Shown: positions 25,453-34,116 of the stretch, in pieces
How positions within the stretch are numbered: the first letter of the stretch is position 1
How the letters are laid out: every line of letters starts with the position of its first letter
Assembly (NCBI GenBank): GCA_965219515.1
Contig: OZ244776.1
Coordinates: 3,844,001 to 3,908,000, forward strand
Source: Ilyomonas sp965219515
Lineage (GTDB): Bacteria > Bacteroidota > Bacteroidia > Chitinophagales > Chitinophagaceae
DNA: 64,000 bases
Direction of reading: 5' to 3'
Notes under the pieces: model-generated
Database searches by the model: none
Told to the model about the DNA's origin: nothing
The model's input: only the letters and a program-made list of their open reading frames with translations
Made by a program: the position numbers and the translations under genes

Positions 25453-26193
25453 ATGAAAAATGTATTTTGGTCAAAAACAATTCAAATGGCTGGTTTGTTT
25501 GGTCTTGTTTTTATTATTGCTTCCTGGCAGCCAAAGCCGAAAAAAGCAGGTTGGCAAAGCTATCACAAACAAGCGGCCGGGCAGGATACCATCATACCAA
25601 AGTCAGCCTATTCGGATCAAATTAACCTTCAACTGAATCTTGATTCTGTCATGCAGCAGATAAATATAGCATTGGCAAAAATTGACTACCAGAAAGTAAA
25701 TGCCGATGTGCAGAAAGCGATGGCTGAGATTGATTATGACAAAATAAATAAAGAGATAAAGGCGGCAATGAAAAATATTGACTGGAGCCAAATGAAAACG
25801 GACATTTCGAAATCGTTAGACAGCGCGAAGATGGCAATCAGCAACATCAGATGGGATGCAATGAAAGCTGAAATGAGTAAGGCGCAGAAGCAAATGGCAG
25901 AGCAGAAAATGAATATGGACAGCGTGAAAATTCAGGTGCAAAAATCGTTGCAGGAGGCGCAGAAAAGTTTGGAAGAAGCGAAGATAGAATTTCACAATTA
26001 CAAAGCTTTGCAAACCGCTTTACAAAACGATGGTTTGATAGAGGCCAACAAGCCGTATCGCATCGAACTGAAAGAAGGCATTTTATATATCAATGGCATA
26101 AAACAAACCCAAACGGTTACTGATAAATACAGCAGATATTATTCTGGTAAAAAGAATTTTACCATCAGCGATGATGGCGGAACCGATTTATGA
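25453..26193 (+). CDS. Exported coiled-coil protein with I-D-Y/W repeats
   Basis: I do not recognise a named family. The 246-residue protein starts with a hydrophobic segment (about 10-24) followed by polar sequence, so it is exported or membrane-anchored. Residues about 60-185 are helical and heptad-like with repeated motifs AKIDYQKVNADV, AEIDYDKINKEI, KNIDWSQMKTDI and SNIRWDAMKAEM, spaced 16, 16 and 23 residues. The last part (YRIELKEGILYINGIKQ) is beta-like. Similar I-D-W repeats occur in tails of M56/BlaR1-type peptidases of this phylum as I recall them, which would agree with the BlaI-like operator upstream. Confidence 0.75.
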   Translation: MKNVFWSKTIQMAGLFGLVFIIASWQPKPKKAGWQSYHKQAAGQDTIIPKSAYSDQINLQLNLDSVMQQINIALAKIDYQKVNADVQKAMAEIDYDKINKEIKAAMKNIDWSQMKTDISKSLDSAKMAISNIRWDAMKAEMSKAQKQMAEQKMNMDSVKIQVQKSLQEAQKSLEEAKIEFHNYKALQTALQNDGLIEANKPYRIELKEGILYINGIKQTQTVTDKYSRYYSGKKNFTISDDGGTDL

Positions 26194-26197
26194 AATG

Positions 26198-26355
26198 TCT
26201 CTCACAGATGGCACAAAAGAACAAAAATTTTTAAACCAAAGATTGTCCTGGTATATCGGAGAAGACTCAGAAAACACAAAGAGGCACAAAGCATTTTCTT
26301 TTTGTATCACTGATTTTTATTCCTTATATCTGTGTTGATTTGGGTTATCTGTGAG
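26198..26355. repeat. Dispersed intergenic repeat (CTCACAGAT ... ATCTGTGAG), copy 1
   Basis: The 170-base convergent gap is filled by a noncoding sequence bounded by CTCACAGAT (26201-26209) and ATCTGTGAG (26347-26355), with internal AAAGAGGCACAAAGCATTTT. A related sequence with the same ends fills the convergent gap at 28433-28560. It may form a long terminator-like structure. Confidence 0.6.
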
Positions 26356-26363
26356 AAAAAAAC

Positions 26364-27545
26364 TCATGCTTTTTGCAGCGCCTGTTCAATGTCTGCTATA
26401 ATATCGCTCACATGCTCAAGACCCGTTGAAATACGAACCAAACCCGGTGTAATGCCAACAGCCAGTCGCTCTTCTTCTGTAAGTTTGGAATGCGTGGTGC
26501 TTGCCGGGTGAGTGGCAATGCTGCGCGAATCGCCAAGATTTGGCGTAAGAGATAACAGTTCCAAAGCATTCAGAAATTTCTGCCCGCTTTCTATGCCGCC
26601 TTTTATTTCAAAACATACAATGCCGCCGCCGGCTTTCATTTGTTTTAAGGCGATTTCATATTGCGGATGCGATGGCAAAAACGGATATTTTACCCAACTG
26701 ATTTTATCATGATGTTCCAATGCGCGGGCTACTTGCAATGCGTTGCTGCAATGGCGTTCCATGCGCACATCAAGCGTTTCCAAACTTTTGCTTAACACCC
26801 AGGCATTAAAGGCGGAAAGCGTTGGACCCGTATTGCGGCAGAACAGATAAATGTCGCGGATCAATTCTTTTTTACCTACAATCACACCGCCCAAAACGCG
26901 GCCTTGTCCGTCTATCCATTTGGTAGCCGAGTGAACCACCAAATGCGCTCCGTAAGTAACGGGCAACTGCAGCACCGGCGTAGCAAAGCAGTTGTCAACA
27001 TTAAGAATAAGATTGTGCTGCCCGGCAAAATGCCCCATCCATTCCAGATCCAGTATTTCAAGCTGTGGATTGGTTGGCGTTTCCAGATAAATCATTTTGC
27101 TGTTCGGCTTCATGGCCTGTTGCCAGGCATCTTTGTCGTTTGCCGCTATCATGGTATGCTCAATGCCGTAACGCGACAAGTATTTGGTAACGAGCGTAAA
27201 TGTGCTGCCAAATACAGAACTGCAGCACAACAGATGATCGCCGTGTTTTAATAACGAAAAAATAGAAGCGAACACCGCCGCCATGCCCGATGCTGTGGCA
27301 AAGCCAGCTTCGGCACCTTCCAGCGCCACCATTTTATTAGTAAATTCATCTACGGTAGGGTTGCTGTAACGGCTGTAAATGTTTTCGTCGTTTTCTTCGG
27401 TAAAAGCGCCGCGCATGGTATCAGCATCATCAAACGTAAAGCTGCTGGTGAGATACATGGGTGAAGAATGCTCGTGCTGTAAGGTTTGCTCTCCGCGCAG
27501 GCGGATGGCTTTTGTTTGCGGATGCCAGTCTTTATTGTTATTCAT
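26364..27545 (-). CDS. metZ: O-succinylhomoserine sulfhydrylase-type PLP enzyme
   Basis: A Cys/Met-metabolism PLP enzyme that most likely forms homocysteine from O-succinylhomoserine and sulfide. Motifs: YSRYSNPTVDEF, the cofactor loop GMAAVFASI, and the Lys Schiff-base site HSATKWIDGQGRVLGG (Lys209 from the chosen start); the GQGR form is typical of MetZ rather than gamma-lyases. The open frame extends 32 codons upstream, but that part overlaps the OsmC gene and is not conserved-looking; MNNNKDWHPQTKAIR at 27545 is the natural start (393 residues). The gene starts 8 bases after the OsmC stop, so they form an operon. Methionine gamma-lyase is the main alternative. Confidence 0.88.
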   Translation of the reverse strand: MNNNKDWHPQTKAIRLRGEQTLQHEHSSPMYLTSSFTFDDADTMRGAFTEENDENIYSRYSNPTVDEFTNKMVALEGAEAGFATASGMAAVFASIFSLLKHGDHLLCCSSVFGSTFTLVTKYLSRYGIEHTMIAANDKDAWQQAMKPNSKMIYLETPTNPQLEILDLEWMGHFAGQHNLILNVDNCFATPVLQLPVTYGAHLVVHSATKWIDGQGRVLGGVIVGKKELIRDIYLFCRNTGPTLSAFNAWVLSKSLETLDVRMERHCSNALQVARALEHHDKISWVKYPFLPSHPQYEIALKQMKAGGGIVCFEIKGGIESGQKFLNALELLSLTPNLGDSRSIATHPASTTHSKLTEEERLAVGITPGLVRISTGLEHVSDIIADIEQALQKA

Positions 27546-27553
27546 CAAAAAAA

Positions 27554-27994
27554 TTAAACGGTTTCCTGTGCCGTTTTGTTTACAATTACTTTCCAGTTGA
27601 TGGTGGCTCCGGCAGCGCGCAGCGTGGCAGCAACCGAGCAATATTTTTCTATAGATAAATCTGCCGCACGCTGCGCTTTGGCTGCATCAACATCGCCGGA
27701 TAAGTGAAATTCTACGGTAATGTTTTTCCACAGCGATGGTTCTATACCCTGTTCGCGTTCTCCGTGCACTTTCATTTTATAATCGGTAAGGGTTTGCCGT
27801 TGCTTATTCAGGATGCTGATAACATCAATGGCGCTGCAGCCTGCCAATGCCATAAGCAGCAACTGCATAGGCCGCGAACCGAAGTTTTTTCCACCGGTTT
27901 CGGGGCTGGTATCAATCTTTATGCTGTGGTTGCTTGCATCCGTAGCAACAAATCCGTACTGGAGTTGCTCTCTTGACAATTCTACCGTTATCAT
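27554..27994 (-). CDS. OsmC family protein
   Basis: A small hydroperoxide-reductase-like protein (146 residues). The two active-site cysteines are Cys53 (ALAGCSAIDV) and Cys119 (IEKYCSVAATL), both in the expected helices, with the GSRPMQLLLMAL lead-in. Such proteins reduce organic hydroperoxides or act on sulfur species. It is directly upstream of metZ in the same operon, which may link it to sulfur metabolism. Confidence 0.92.
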   Translation of the reverse strand: MITVELSREQLQYGFVATDASNHSIKIDTSPETGGKNFGSRPMQLLLMALAGCSAIDVISILNKQRQTLTDYKMKVHGEREQGIEPSLWKNITVEFHLSGDVDAAKAQRAADLSIEKYCSVAATLRAAGATINWKVIVNKTAQETV

Positions 27995-28064
27995 ATACTC
28001 GGTTTAATGATGGGCGAAGGTATTGTATTTGCCATATCCGGCGAAAGCGATGGCGTTATAACTA

Positions 28065-28072
28065 TACTTTTG
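28065..28072 (+). promoter_or_regulatory. Candidate -7 box TACTTTTG before the SMR gene
   Basis: Matches TAnnTTTG and lies 20 bases before the ATG at 28092, within the divergent gap shared with OsmC. I saw no guanidine riboswitch-like structure in this 97-base gap. Confidence 0.5.
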
Positions 28073-28091
28073 CGGAGCAAAATTATACGGT

Positions 28092-28418
28092 ATGAATTGG
28101 CTTCTTTTGTTGATTGCCGGTCTTCTTGAAATCGGGTTCAGCCTTTCGCTGGCGAAAATGAAAGATACCAACGGCATTATATTTGCCGGATGGGCGGCTG
28201 CTTTTTTATTCTTTTTGTTTGCCAGCCTTTGGCTGATGTATAAAGTGATTGAAACCATTCCCGTTGGTACCGCTTATGCCGTATGGACGGGTATCGGCAG
28301 CATAGGAACCGTAATTGTGGGCATTGTGTTTTTTAAAGAACCTACCGATTTCTGGCGACTGTTTTTTATATGTACCTTAATTATTTCATTAATCGGGTTA
28401 AAACTGGTTTCGGATTGA
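28092..28418 (+). CDS. Small multidrug resistance (SMR) family exporter
   Basis: A four-helix inner-membrane antiporter subunit of 108 residues that works as a dimer. The essential Glu is Glu13 (AGLLEIGFSLSL), and PVGTAYAVWTGIGSIGTVIVG in helix 3 is the family signature. The sequence is closer to SugE/Gdx-type guanidinium exporters than to drug exporters as far as can be judged by eye. It is a single gene, divergent from OsmC. Confidence 0.92.
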   Translation: MNWLLLLIAGLLEIGFSLSLAKMKDTNGIIFAGWAAAFLFFLFASLWLMYKVIETIPVGTAYAVWTGIGSIGTVIVGIVFFKEPTDFWRLFFICTLIISLIGLKLVSD

Positions 28419-28432
28419 ATATTTGTTATAAA

Positions 28433-28560
28433 TTTCTCTCTCAGATGGTACGGATGAACATAGATGAAAATAAGCAAAAGAATGTAAGCCCCAAACACTT
28501 TGTGCTCTTAGTATCGTTGTGGTTCAAAAATTTGTGCTCATCCATGTTATCTGTGAGAAA
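28433..28560. repeat. Dispersed intergenic repeat, copy 2
   Basis: This sequence fills the convergent gap between the SMR gene and the cyclotransferase gene. It starts TTTCTCTCTCAGATGG and ends GTTATCTGTGAGAAA, with CTTTGTGCTC inside, like the repeat at 26198-26355. The two ends are imperfect reverse complements. Confidence 0.6.
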
Positions 28561-28563
28561 CCC

Positions 28564-29370
28564 TTAATTCAGCTTGATTTCAAACAGCGAAGGCCAATAT
28601 TTACCCGTAATGTAAAAGCTGTTTTTTGCAGAATCGAAAGCAATGCCGTTTAACACCTTTTCGTAATTTTTGCTGTCGGAATAATTAATAGATTTTCCTG
28701 CCTGTGCTAAAATATCGCCAATGTTAATGACACCAGCCACTTTTCCGCTTTGCAAATCAATCTTAATAATTTTCTTTTCATGCCATACATTGGCATATAC
28801 ATAACCGTTTACGTATTCCAGCTCGTTGATGCTGCTTACCGGACCATAGTTATCAAAAACGCCGAGCGTGTTTTTTATGGTAAAATTTTCCGGATTTATA
28901 AAGTATAAATTGCTGCTTCCCGTACTGATGATAAGATTTTTTCCATCGGTGGTCATGCCCCAGCCTTCATAAGGAAAATTAAATTCCTGAAGCTTTTTAA
29001 ATGTTGCCAGGTCGTACACATACGCTTTGTGGTTCTGATAGGTAAGCTGATAAATTTTATCACCGATGATGGCAATACCTTCACCAAAATCGGCAGCGGG
29101 CAAGTCAACCTTTTTTTCTTCTTTGCCGTTATTTATATCTGTTTTTACAAGCCGGCTTTCGCCTTCTTCACCGGTGCTTTCATACAATGCATTGTTGTGC
29201 CAGATCAATCCTTCGGTATAATAAGTGGTATCGTGCGGGTATTCCTTCACCATGCGGTAAGAAAGCGTTGGGGGCGGCGGATTGTTGCTGTCAGAAACGT
29301 TGGTGCCGGTATCGCTGTTGTTGCAGGCATTGAATAAAAAAAATATAAAAACGAAAGCTGTTTTTTTCAT
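28564..29370 (-). CDS. Glutaminyl-peptide cyclotransferase (beta-propeller type), lipoprotein
   Basis: Forms N-terminal pyroglutamate on exported proteins. The chosen start at 29370 gives MKKTAFVFIFFLFNACNN, a lipoprotein signal peptide with Cys as the lipid site; the upstream ATG at 29400 only adds ten residues in front of it. The five-blade propeller shows FTEGL-type YTEGLIWHNNALYESTGEEGES, FGEGIAII, YEGWGMTTDG, and INELEYVNGYVYANVW, all typical for the plant/bacterial QC family. Length is 268 residues. In Bacteroidota such enzymes often modify T9SS cargo, whose mature N-terminus is commonly Gln. Confidence 0.92.
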   Translation of the reverse strand: MKKTAFVFIFFLFNACNNSDTGTNVSDSNNPPPPTLSYRMVKEYPHDTTYYTEGLIWHNNALYESTGEEGESRLVKTDINNGKEEKKVDLPAADFGEGIAIIGDKIYQLTYQNHKAYVYDLATFKKLQEFNFPYEGWGMTTDGKNLIISTGSSNLYFINPENFTIKNTLGVFDNYGPVSSINELEYVNGYVYANVWHEKKIIKIDLQSGKVAGVINIGDILAQAGKSINYSDSKNYEKVLNGIAFDSAKNSFYITGKYWPSLFEIKLN

Positions 29371-29383
29371 AAATAAAATGAAG

Positions 29384-29391
29384 CAAAAGTA
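29384..29391 (-). promoter_or_regulatory. Candidate -7 box TACTTTTG for the cyclotransferase gene
   Basis: On the minus strand TACTTTTG lies 13 bases before the ATG at 29370. It falls inside the alternative longer reading frame, which supports the shorter start. Confidence 0.5.
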
Positions 29392-29431
29392 GGCAGGCAA
29401 AGTATAAAGCCGTGTTGAAAAACAATACTTT

Positions 29432-29851
29432 TTATTTCATCTTCATTTGCGCAAAATAAGGATGATCGGGGTTTATGATCAGTTCCTGCCGTTGCGGGTG
29501 AATGAGCACATCCATATCTTCTAATGGAATGGCGCCTAACAAAACTTCGCTATCGCCAGGTAAGACCATGGCGCGACAGGTAGTTTCCCGGTTTTTAAAG
29601 CGTAACTTAACCGGTGCTACCACCTCAAACTCTGCGATGGTATCATCGGCCATTTGTACTTTTCTTGTTTCCACCACCGGCAATTGCAATTGCTCCTGAA
29701 TGTTTTTGTTAATGGCAAGCATATAGCTTCCGGTATCTACGAGCGCCGTTACACGCATACGTTTTACTTCTTCTTCACCAATGTAATGTCTTCTTACCAA
29801 TGCCAGATCATCGCCATTAATCAGTTCTATTTCTGCATATACAAGACCCAT
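29432..29851 (-). CDS. Retropepsin-like clan AA aspartic protease
   Basis: A 139-residue single-domain aspartic protease fold, acting as a dimer if active. The catalytic motif is ALVDTGSYM (Asp near residue 39), and VLLGAIPLEDMDVLIHP near the C-terminus supplies the second signature of this bacterial group. There is no signal peptide, so it is cytoplasmic. Substrates are unknown. Confidence 0.88.
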   Translation of the reverse strand: MGLVYAEIELINGDDLALVRRHYIGEEEVKRMRVTALVDTGSYMLAINKNIQEQLQLPVVETRKVQMADDTIAEFEVVAPVKLRFKNRETTCRAMVLPGDSEVLLGAIPLEDMDVLIHPQRQELIINPDHPYFAQMKMK

Positions 29852-29909
29852 GTTATATTTTTTTAAATGATTTTTTTTAACTAAAATCTAAAGATAAAAA
29901 ACAAAGGCC

Positions 29910-30854
29910 TTATTCATTATTCTGCTTTTCCTTTTTTGCCGATAAGTGAGCAATGCTTAAATTCAATTCGTAGCCGATAAGCAACATCATCGAATTTAAA
30001 AATACAAGAAGCATCAGAATAATTAAGGAGCCGATAGAGCCGTAAATTTTATTGTACGAAGAAATATTTTGCGCCCAGTAGGAAAACAAACCGGTAATGA
30101 CAATCATTAGTACCGAAGCTATCACGGCGCCCGGCGTAAAAAGCCTGCTTTTTGTTTTCACCGTAGGTGCATGTTTGTAAATATAGCCAAGCGTGTATAT
30201 GAAAAGAAATAAGATGACCAGCCAGCGCGAATTTTGAATTAAAGTAATAAGCATCGTGTTTTTTACATTTGCCCATTGCATGATTTTGGTAAAAACATAA
30301 CCCTGGCCCACCGAAATAAGAATGGTGCCGATAAGCAAACTTATCAATGTGCTGATGAGCCGGATGGCGCGCAACCGCTTATCAAGAAAATTGGTTTTTC
30401 TTTTTTCAGTTACTGATCTGTCAAACGATCGGATGATGCCCATCATGGCATTTGAAGATGTAAATACAACCAGCAAAAACCCAATTGATAACAATCCTGT
30501 TGTCTTTTTATTAAAAAAATCATTCAGAAACTGTGTCAGAATTTTACGCGTATCGCTGTTGGGCGTAAACTCTTTAATAAATAATATCAGTTGGTCATAC
30601 ACCTGTTTAGAGCCGGGCACAAACGGAACCAGGATGCACAAAAACAAGGTAATGGCGGGTATGGCGGTAATGAAGTTGAACGAAATTGCCGCTGCACGAA
30701 TGTTTAAGCCGTTCATTTTTATCTGAGCCGATAGTCTTGTTACTACATCATACAAGGCAAGCCCGCGAAAGCCGGGCAGCGTAATTTTTTTACTCAGCGC
30801 ACGAACGCCGGTAACCGGCGGCGACGTAACGAATATGCGTTCTATCTTGGTCAT
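29910..30854 (-). CDS. YihY/BrkB family inner-membrane protein
   Basis: A 314-residue polytopic membrane protein. It has about six hydrophobic segments and the family features RAAAISFNFITAIPAITLFLC, GSIGSLIILMLLVFLNSMMLLIGYELN, and a polar C-terminal tail. Once misnamed ribonuclease BN; the true function is uncertain. It starts 3 bases after the mltG stop, so the two are cotranscribed. Confidence 0.92.
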   Translation of the reverse strand: MTKIERIFVTSPPVTGVRALSKKITLPGFRGLALYDVVTRLSAQIKMNGLNIRAAAISFNFITAIPAITLFLCILVPFVPGSKQVYDQLILFIKEFTPNSDTRKILTQFLNDFFNKKTTGLLSIGFLLVVFTSSNAMMGIIRSFDRSVTEKRKTNFLDKRLRAIRLISTLISLLIGTILISVGQGYVFTKIMQWANVKNTMLITLIQNSRWLVILFLFIYTLGYIYKHAPTVKTKSRLFTPGAVIASVLMIVITGLFSYWAQNISSYNKIYGSIGSLIILMLLVFLNSMMLLIGYELNLSIAHLSAKKEKQNNE

Positions 30855-30857
30855 CTG

Positions 30858-31892
30858 TTATTGTTTCATCATGCGGTTTTTTATCAGCGTATCCAATGCC
30901 CGTTGATAAAGCTTTGCATATTGCTGATGCTCGGCATAGTTGCTGCTAAAATGGTGATAACCGCTAAAATCGCTTTTGGCTACAAAGAAAAGATAATCGG
31001 TTTTAGGCGCATTTAAAACCGCATCAATTGTTTTTACCGATGGCGTGCAGATTGGCCCCGGCGGCAAGCCTTTGTTTCGGTAAGTATTGTATGGCGATGC
31101 CACGTTTAAATATCCGAACAAAATGCGCTTCAATCCAAAATTTTTTAGGGCGAATTTAATGGTCGGGTCGGCACCCAACGGCATACCGTTATGATAGCGG
31201 TTCATATATACGCTGGCTACATTTCCTTTCTCGTCGTTTTTATTGGTTTCTTCTTCTACAATCGAAGCGATGGTTACAATTTGCGCCGGCGTAAAACCCT
31301 GCGCACCAGCTTTTTGGAGGCGGTTGTTTTCTGTCCAGAATTTGTCTTTTTCATTCTGCAGCCTGTTCATGATTCTGGTAAGCGATGTGTTCCAGTAAAT
31401 GATATAGGTATCGGGTATTACCAAAGTCATCAATGTGTTGGTATCAACACCAAGTTTTTGCAGCGAATCGTTGGTGGTAAAATACAGCAGCGCGTGAACG
31501 GAATCGGTAGAAAAATTTTTGCCAATCAGCTTTGCAAAATCATTCGCGGTTCGCAGCTTGTTAATTACGAGTCGCACCGGCGATTGCCGGTTGTTGCGCA
31601 AGGTTCTTATTACATCCAGCACACTTTCGCCCCGTTTAATTTCAAATCGTCCGGGTTTTAGTCTTTCCCAAACATCAAACTGTCCGGCAAGCAAATTAAA
31701 CCACCGGATATGATTGATATAATTGCTGTCGTCAAGTTGCTGTTGCGTTTGTTCTTTTGCAGATTGGTTGTCGTACAGGTATAAATATTTTTGCCGGGAA
31801 GAAAAATTGGTAGCAGAACCAAACGTAAGCCAGGCGATATAAACAGCAACGAGCAAAACAATAACAACAACCGAAGCAACAATTTTTTTCAT
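30858..31892 (-). CDS. mltG: Endolytic murein transglycosylase
   Basis: Cuts nascent peptidoglycan strands in the periplasm. The 344-residue protein has an N-terminal membrane anchor (about 4-23) and a YceG/MltG domain. The catalytic Glu is Glu213 in IASIVEEETN; further signatures are SVYMNRYHNGMPLGADPTI and GLPPGPICTPSVKTIDAVLNA. It forms an operon with the downstream BrkB gene (3-base gap). Confidence 0.95.
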   Translation of the reverse strand: MKKIVASVVVIVLLVAVYIAWLTFGSATNFSSRQKYLYLYDNQSAKEQTQQQLDDSNYINHIRWFNLLAGQFDVWERLKPGRFEIKRGESVLDVIRTLRNNRQSPVRLVINKLRTANDFAKLIGKNFSTDSVHALLYFTTNDSLQKLGVDTNTLMTLVIPDTYIIYWNTSLTRIMNRLQNEKDKFWTENNRLQKAGAQGFTPAQIVTIASIVEEETNKNDEKGNVASVYMNRYHNGMPLGADPTIKFALKNFGLKRILFGYLNVASPYNTYRNKGLPPGPICTPSVKTIDAVLNAPKTDYLFFVAKSDFSGYHHFSSNYAEHQQYAKLYQRALDTLIKNRMMKQ

Positions 31893-31983
31893 CCCAAAAT
31901 ATTCTCCGGGGTGAAGGTCGCCATTTTTTTATTTGAGAAAAGCGGATGAAATGTTTTTAAAAAAGAGTAAACAAACAACTAAG

Positions 31984-32415
31984 CTACGATATGGATAAAA
32001 CAACTACCGTAAGACGACTGATGCAGGTTAGCTTTTGCGTGGCTTCGTCACGAATCTGAATGTCCCACACATGCGTTTGCCTGCCTATGTGAATGGGTTT
32101 GCAAGTTGCCGTTACAAAACCTTCTTTTATGCTGCGAATGTGGTTGGCATTGATTTCCAATCCTACGCATCTGTATTTTGTAGTGTCAATAATTAGCGCA
32201 CTGGCTACGCTTCCTGCCGTTTCAGCCAATGCCGCCGATGCGCCGCCGTGCAAAATGCCATACGGCTGCCGGGTGCGATTGTCAACCGGCATTTTAGCAC
32301 ATAAAAAATCGTCGCCGATTTCGGTAAATACAATACCCATATGGGCGCTTAATGTATTGGCATCGCGGTTTTGCAGGTCTGCAATCAGAATATCTTTTTT
32401 AAACCAGATAGACAT
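31984..32415 (-). CDS. Hotdog-fold acyl-CoA thioesterase (PaaI/MenI-like)
   Basis: A 143-residue hotdog protein with the motif GILHGGASAALAETAGSVA, where the Glu is the likely catalytic residue, and NANHIRSIKEGFVTATCKPIHIGRQTHVWD following. This pattern fits 1,4-dihydroxy-2-naphthoyl-CoA thioesterases and PaaI-type enzymes. A role in menaquinone synthesis is possible, but no men genes are nearby. Confidence 0.88.
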   Translation of the reverse strand: MSIWFKKDILIADLQNRDANTLSAHMGIVFTEIGDDFLCAKMPVDNRTRQPYGILHGGASAALAETAGSVASALIIDTTKYRCVGLEINANHIRSIKEGFVTATCKPIHIGRQTHVWDIQIRDEATQKLTCISRLTVVVLSIS

Positions 32416-32611
32416 AAAGAGAATTGTGAGTAGTGAGTTGTGAATGAGTTTTTAACGAAGCGAATGTTGCTGCGCTTATTAAAATTTAATTTTTTAATGA
32501 ATAAATGCTAAAGTTGTTGCGAAGAAATTATCGCTATAAGATTGTGCTTCCATATAGTGAGAAAACAAATTACAAACCTTATTTGCTGTTCACAACTCGC
32601 CATTCAAAATT

Positions 32612-33094
32612 TTAAACAGCTTTAGAATTGTAAATAGAAGCCTTTACCGCCTCAGGCAAAAACATGCCCGCATCAGCGCCGTGCCGTATGATGTCTCTTA
32701 CCAATGTAGAAGCCACCGAAGTATATTGAGGCGAGCAGGTAAGAAAGATGGTTTCAATGTTTGTATCAAGACTTCGGTTCATATCGGCGATTACTTTTTC
32801 GTATTCAAAATCGCTTACATATCGAATGCCTCTCAGAATGTAAGTGGCGCCAATGCTTCTGCAACATGCAACGGTAAGATCTTCATAAATCAGCGCCTCA
32901 ACGCGGGGCTCGTCTTTATAAATTTCTTTCAGCCATTCTAGTCGCTGCTCATCGCTGTACATCGGTTGTTTGTTGGCATTCTTACCAATGCCGATGTATA
33001 ATTTATCAAACAAATTTAAACTTCGGTCTATGATGTCTTTATGTCCCAATGTAACAGGATCAAATGTTCCGGGAAACAGGCAAATACGGGACAT
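32612..33094 (-). CDS. coaD: Phosphopantetheine adenylyltransferase
   Basis: Catalyses the fourth step of coenzyme A synthesis in the cytoplasm. Nucleotidyltransferase motif GTFDPVTLGHKDII (His at the TxGH-type site) at residues 9-22, GIRYVSDFEYE in the middle, and YTSVASTLVRDI near 125 match the family. Length of 160 residues is standard. The gap to the thioesterase gene (32416-32611) holds an AT-rich stretch with a 10-bp inverted repeat (GAGTTGTGAA at 32435, TTCACAACTC at 32589) but no gene. Confidence 0.96.
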   Translation of the reverse strand: MSRICLFPGTFDPVTLGHKDIIDRSLNLFDKLYIGIGKNANKQPMYSDEQRLEWLKEIYKDEPRVEALIYEDLTVACCRSIGATYILRGIRYVSDFEYEKVIADMNRSLDTNIETIFLTCSPQYTSVASTLVRDIIRHGADAGMFLPEAVKASIYNSKAV

Positions 33095-33179
33095 TCTTTT
33101 AGAATTATGAGTTATAAATTATGAATGATGAATGCCTTAGATTTTTACCTGTATCAGATACCTCACACCCCATACCTTC

Positions 33180-34109
33180 TTAATTTTCTCTGCCTGCCAA
33201 TAAATACAACGCCGCCATTCTTACCGCCACGCCGTTTTCTACCTGGTTTAAAATAATGGAATGCGATCCGTCTGCTACATCGCTGTCAAGTTCCACACCG
33301 CGGTTAATTGGTCCCGGATGCATGATTACAATCTCTTTGTTTACATCATCCAGCAGCCGTTTACTAATACCGTATGCTAAATTATATTCGCGCAAAGACG
33401 AAAACAAAGGCTGATTTTGCCGTTCCAGTTGTATGCGCAACACATTGGCTACGTCGCACCATTGTAACGCTTTTTTTACGCTGTATTCTACCTGTACCCC
33501 AAAGGCTTCCTGAATATATTTCGGTATCAACGTTGGCGGACCGGCCACCATCACTTCGGCACCCATTTTTGTAAGTAAATAAATATTGCTCAGTGCCACG
33601 CGGCTGTGCATAATATCGCCGATAATTGCCACTTTTAAACCTTCGAGGCTCCGGTTCAATCTTTCCTGCATAGAAAATGCATCCAGCAAAGCCTGTGTCG
33701 GATGTTCGTTAATGCCATCGCCGGCGTTGATGATTGCCGCCGGAATGTGCTTCGCCAGAAAATGAGGCGCGCCGCTGGCGCTGTGCCGCATCACCACCAT
33801 ATCTACCTTCATGCTGAGAATATTATTTACCGTGTCTAACAGCGTTTCGCCTTTGGAAACAGAGGAAGCCGAAGCTGTAAAATTGAGTGTGTCGGCGCTT
33901 AGTCTTTTTTCTGCCAGCTCAAACGAAATGCGTGTGCGGGTAGAGTTTTCGAAAAACAAATTTACGATGGTAATATCGCGCAGCGAAGGCACTTTTTTTA
34001 CCGGTCTCTGCAACACTTCTTTAAAACGGGCGGCGGTGGAAAGAAGTAAGCTGATGTCTTCTTTGGTGAGGTCTTTAATGCCCAGCAGGTGTGGCGTGGA
34101 TAGTTTCAT
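33180..34109 (-). CDS. pyrB: Aspartate carbamoyltransferase catalytic subunit
   Basis: First committed step of pyrimidine synthesis: carbamoyl phosphate plus aspartate. The carbamoyl phosphate loop FFENSTRTRISFELA (about 53-67) and HPTQALLDAF with KVAIIGDIMHSRVALSN are present; 309 residues is the expected length. It lies 84 bases downstream of pyrR on the same strand but also has its own -7 box right before the ATG. Confidence 0.97.
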   Translation of the reverse strand: MKLSTPHLLGIKDLTKEDISLLLSTAARFKEVLQRPVKKVPSLRDITIVNLFFENSTRTRISFELAEKRLSADTLNFTASASSVSKGETLLDTVNNILSMKVDMVVMRHSASGAPHFLAKHIPAAIINAGDGINEHPTQALLDAFSMQERLNRSLEGLKVAIIGDIMHSRVALSNIYLLTKMGAEVMVAGPPTLIPKYIQEAFGVQVEYSVKKALQWCDVANVLRIQLERQNQPLFSSLREYNLAYGISKRLLDDVNKEIVIMHPGPINRGVELDSDVADGSHSIILNQVENGVAVRMAALYLLAGREN

Positions 34110-34116
34110 TAAAGGG

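Noticed and set aside
27995..28091. Possible guanidine riboswitch before the SMR gene
   Set aside because: The gap is only 97 bases and contains no conserved riboswitch helices that I can see; a plain -7 box is present.
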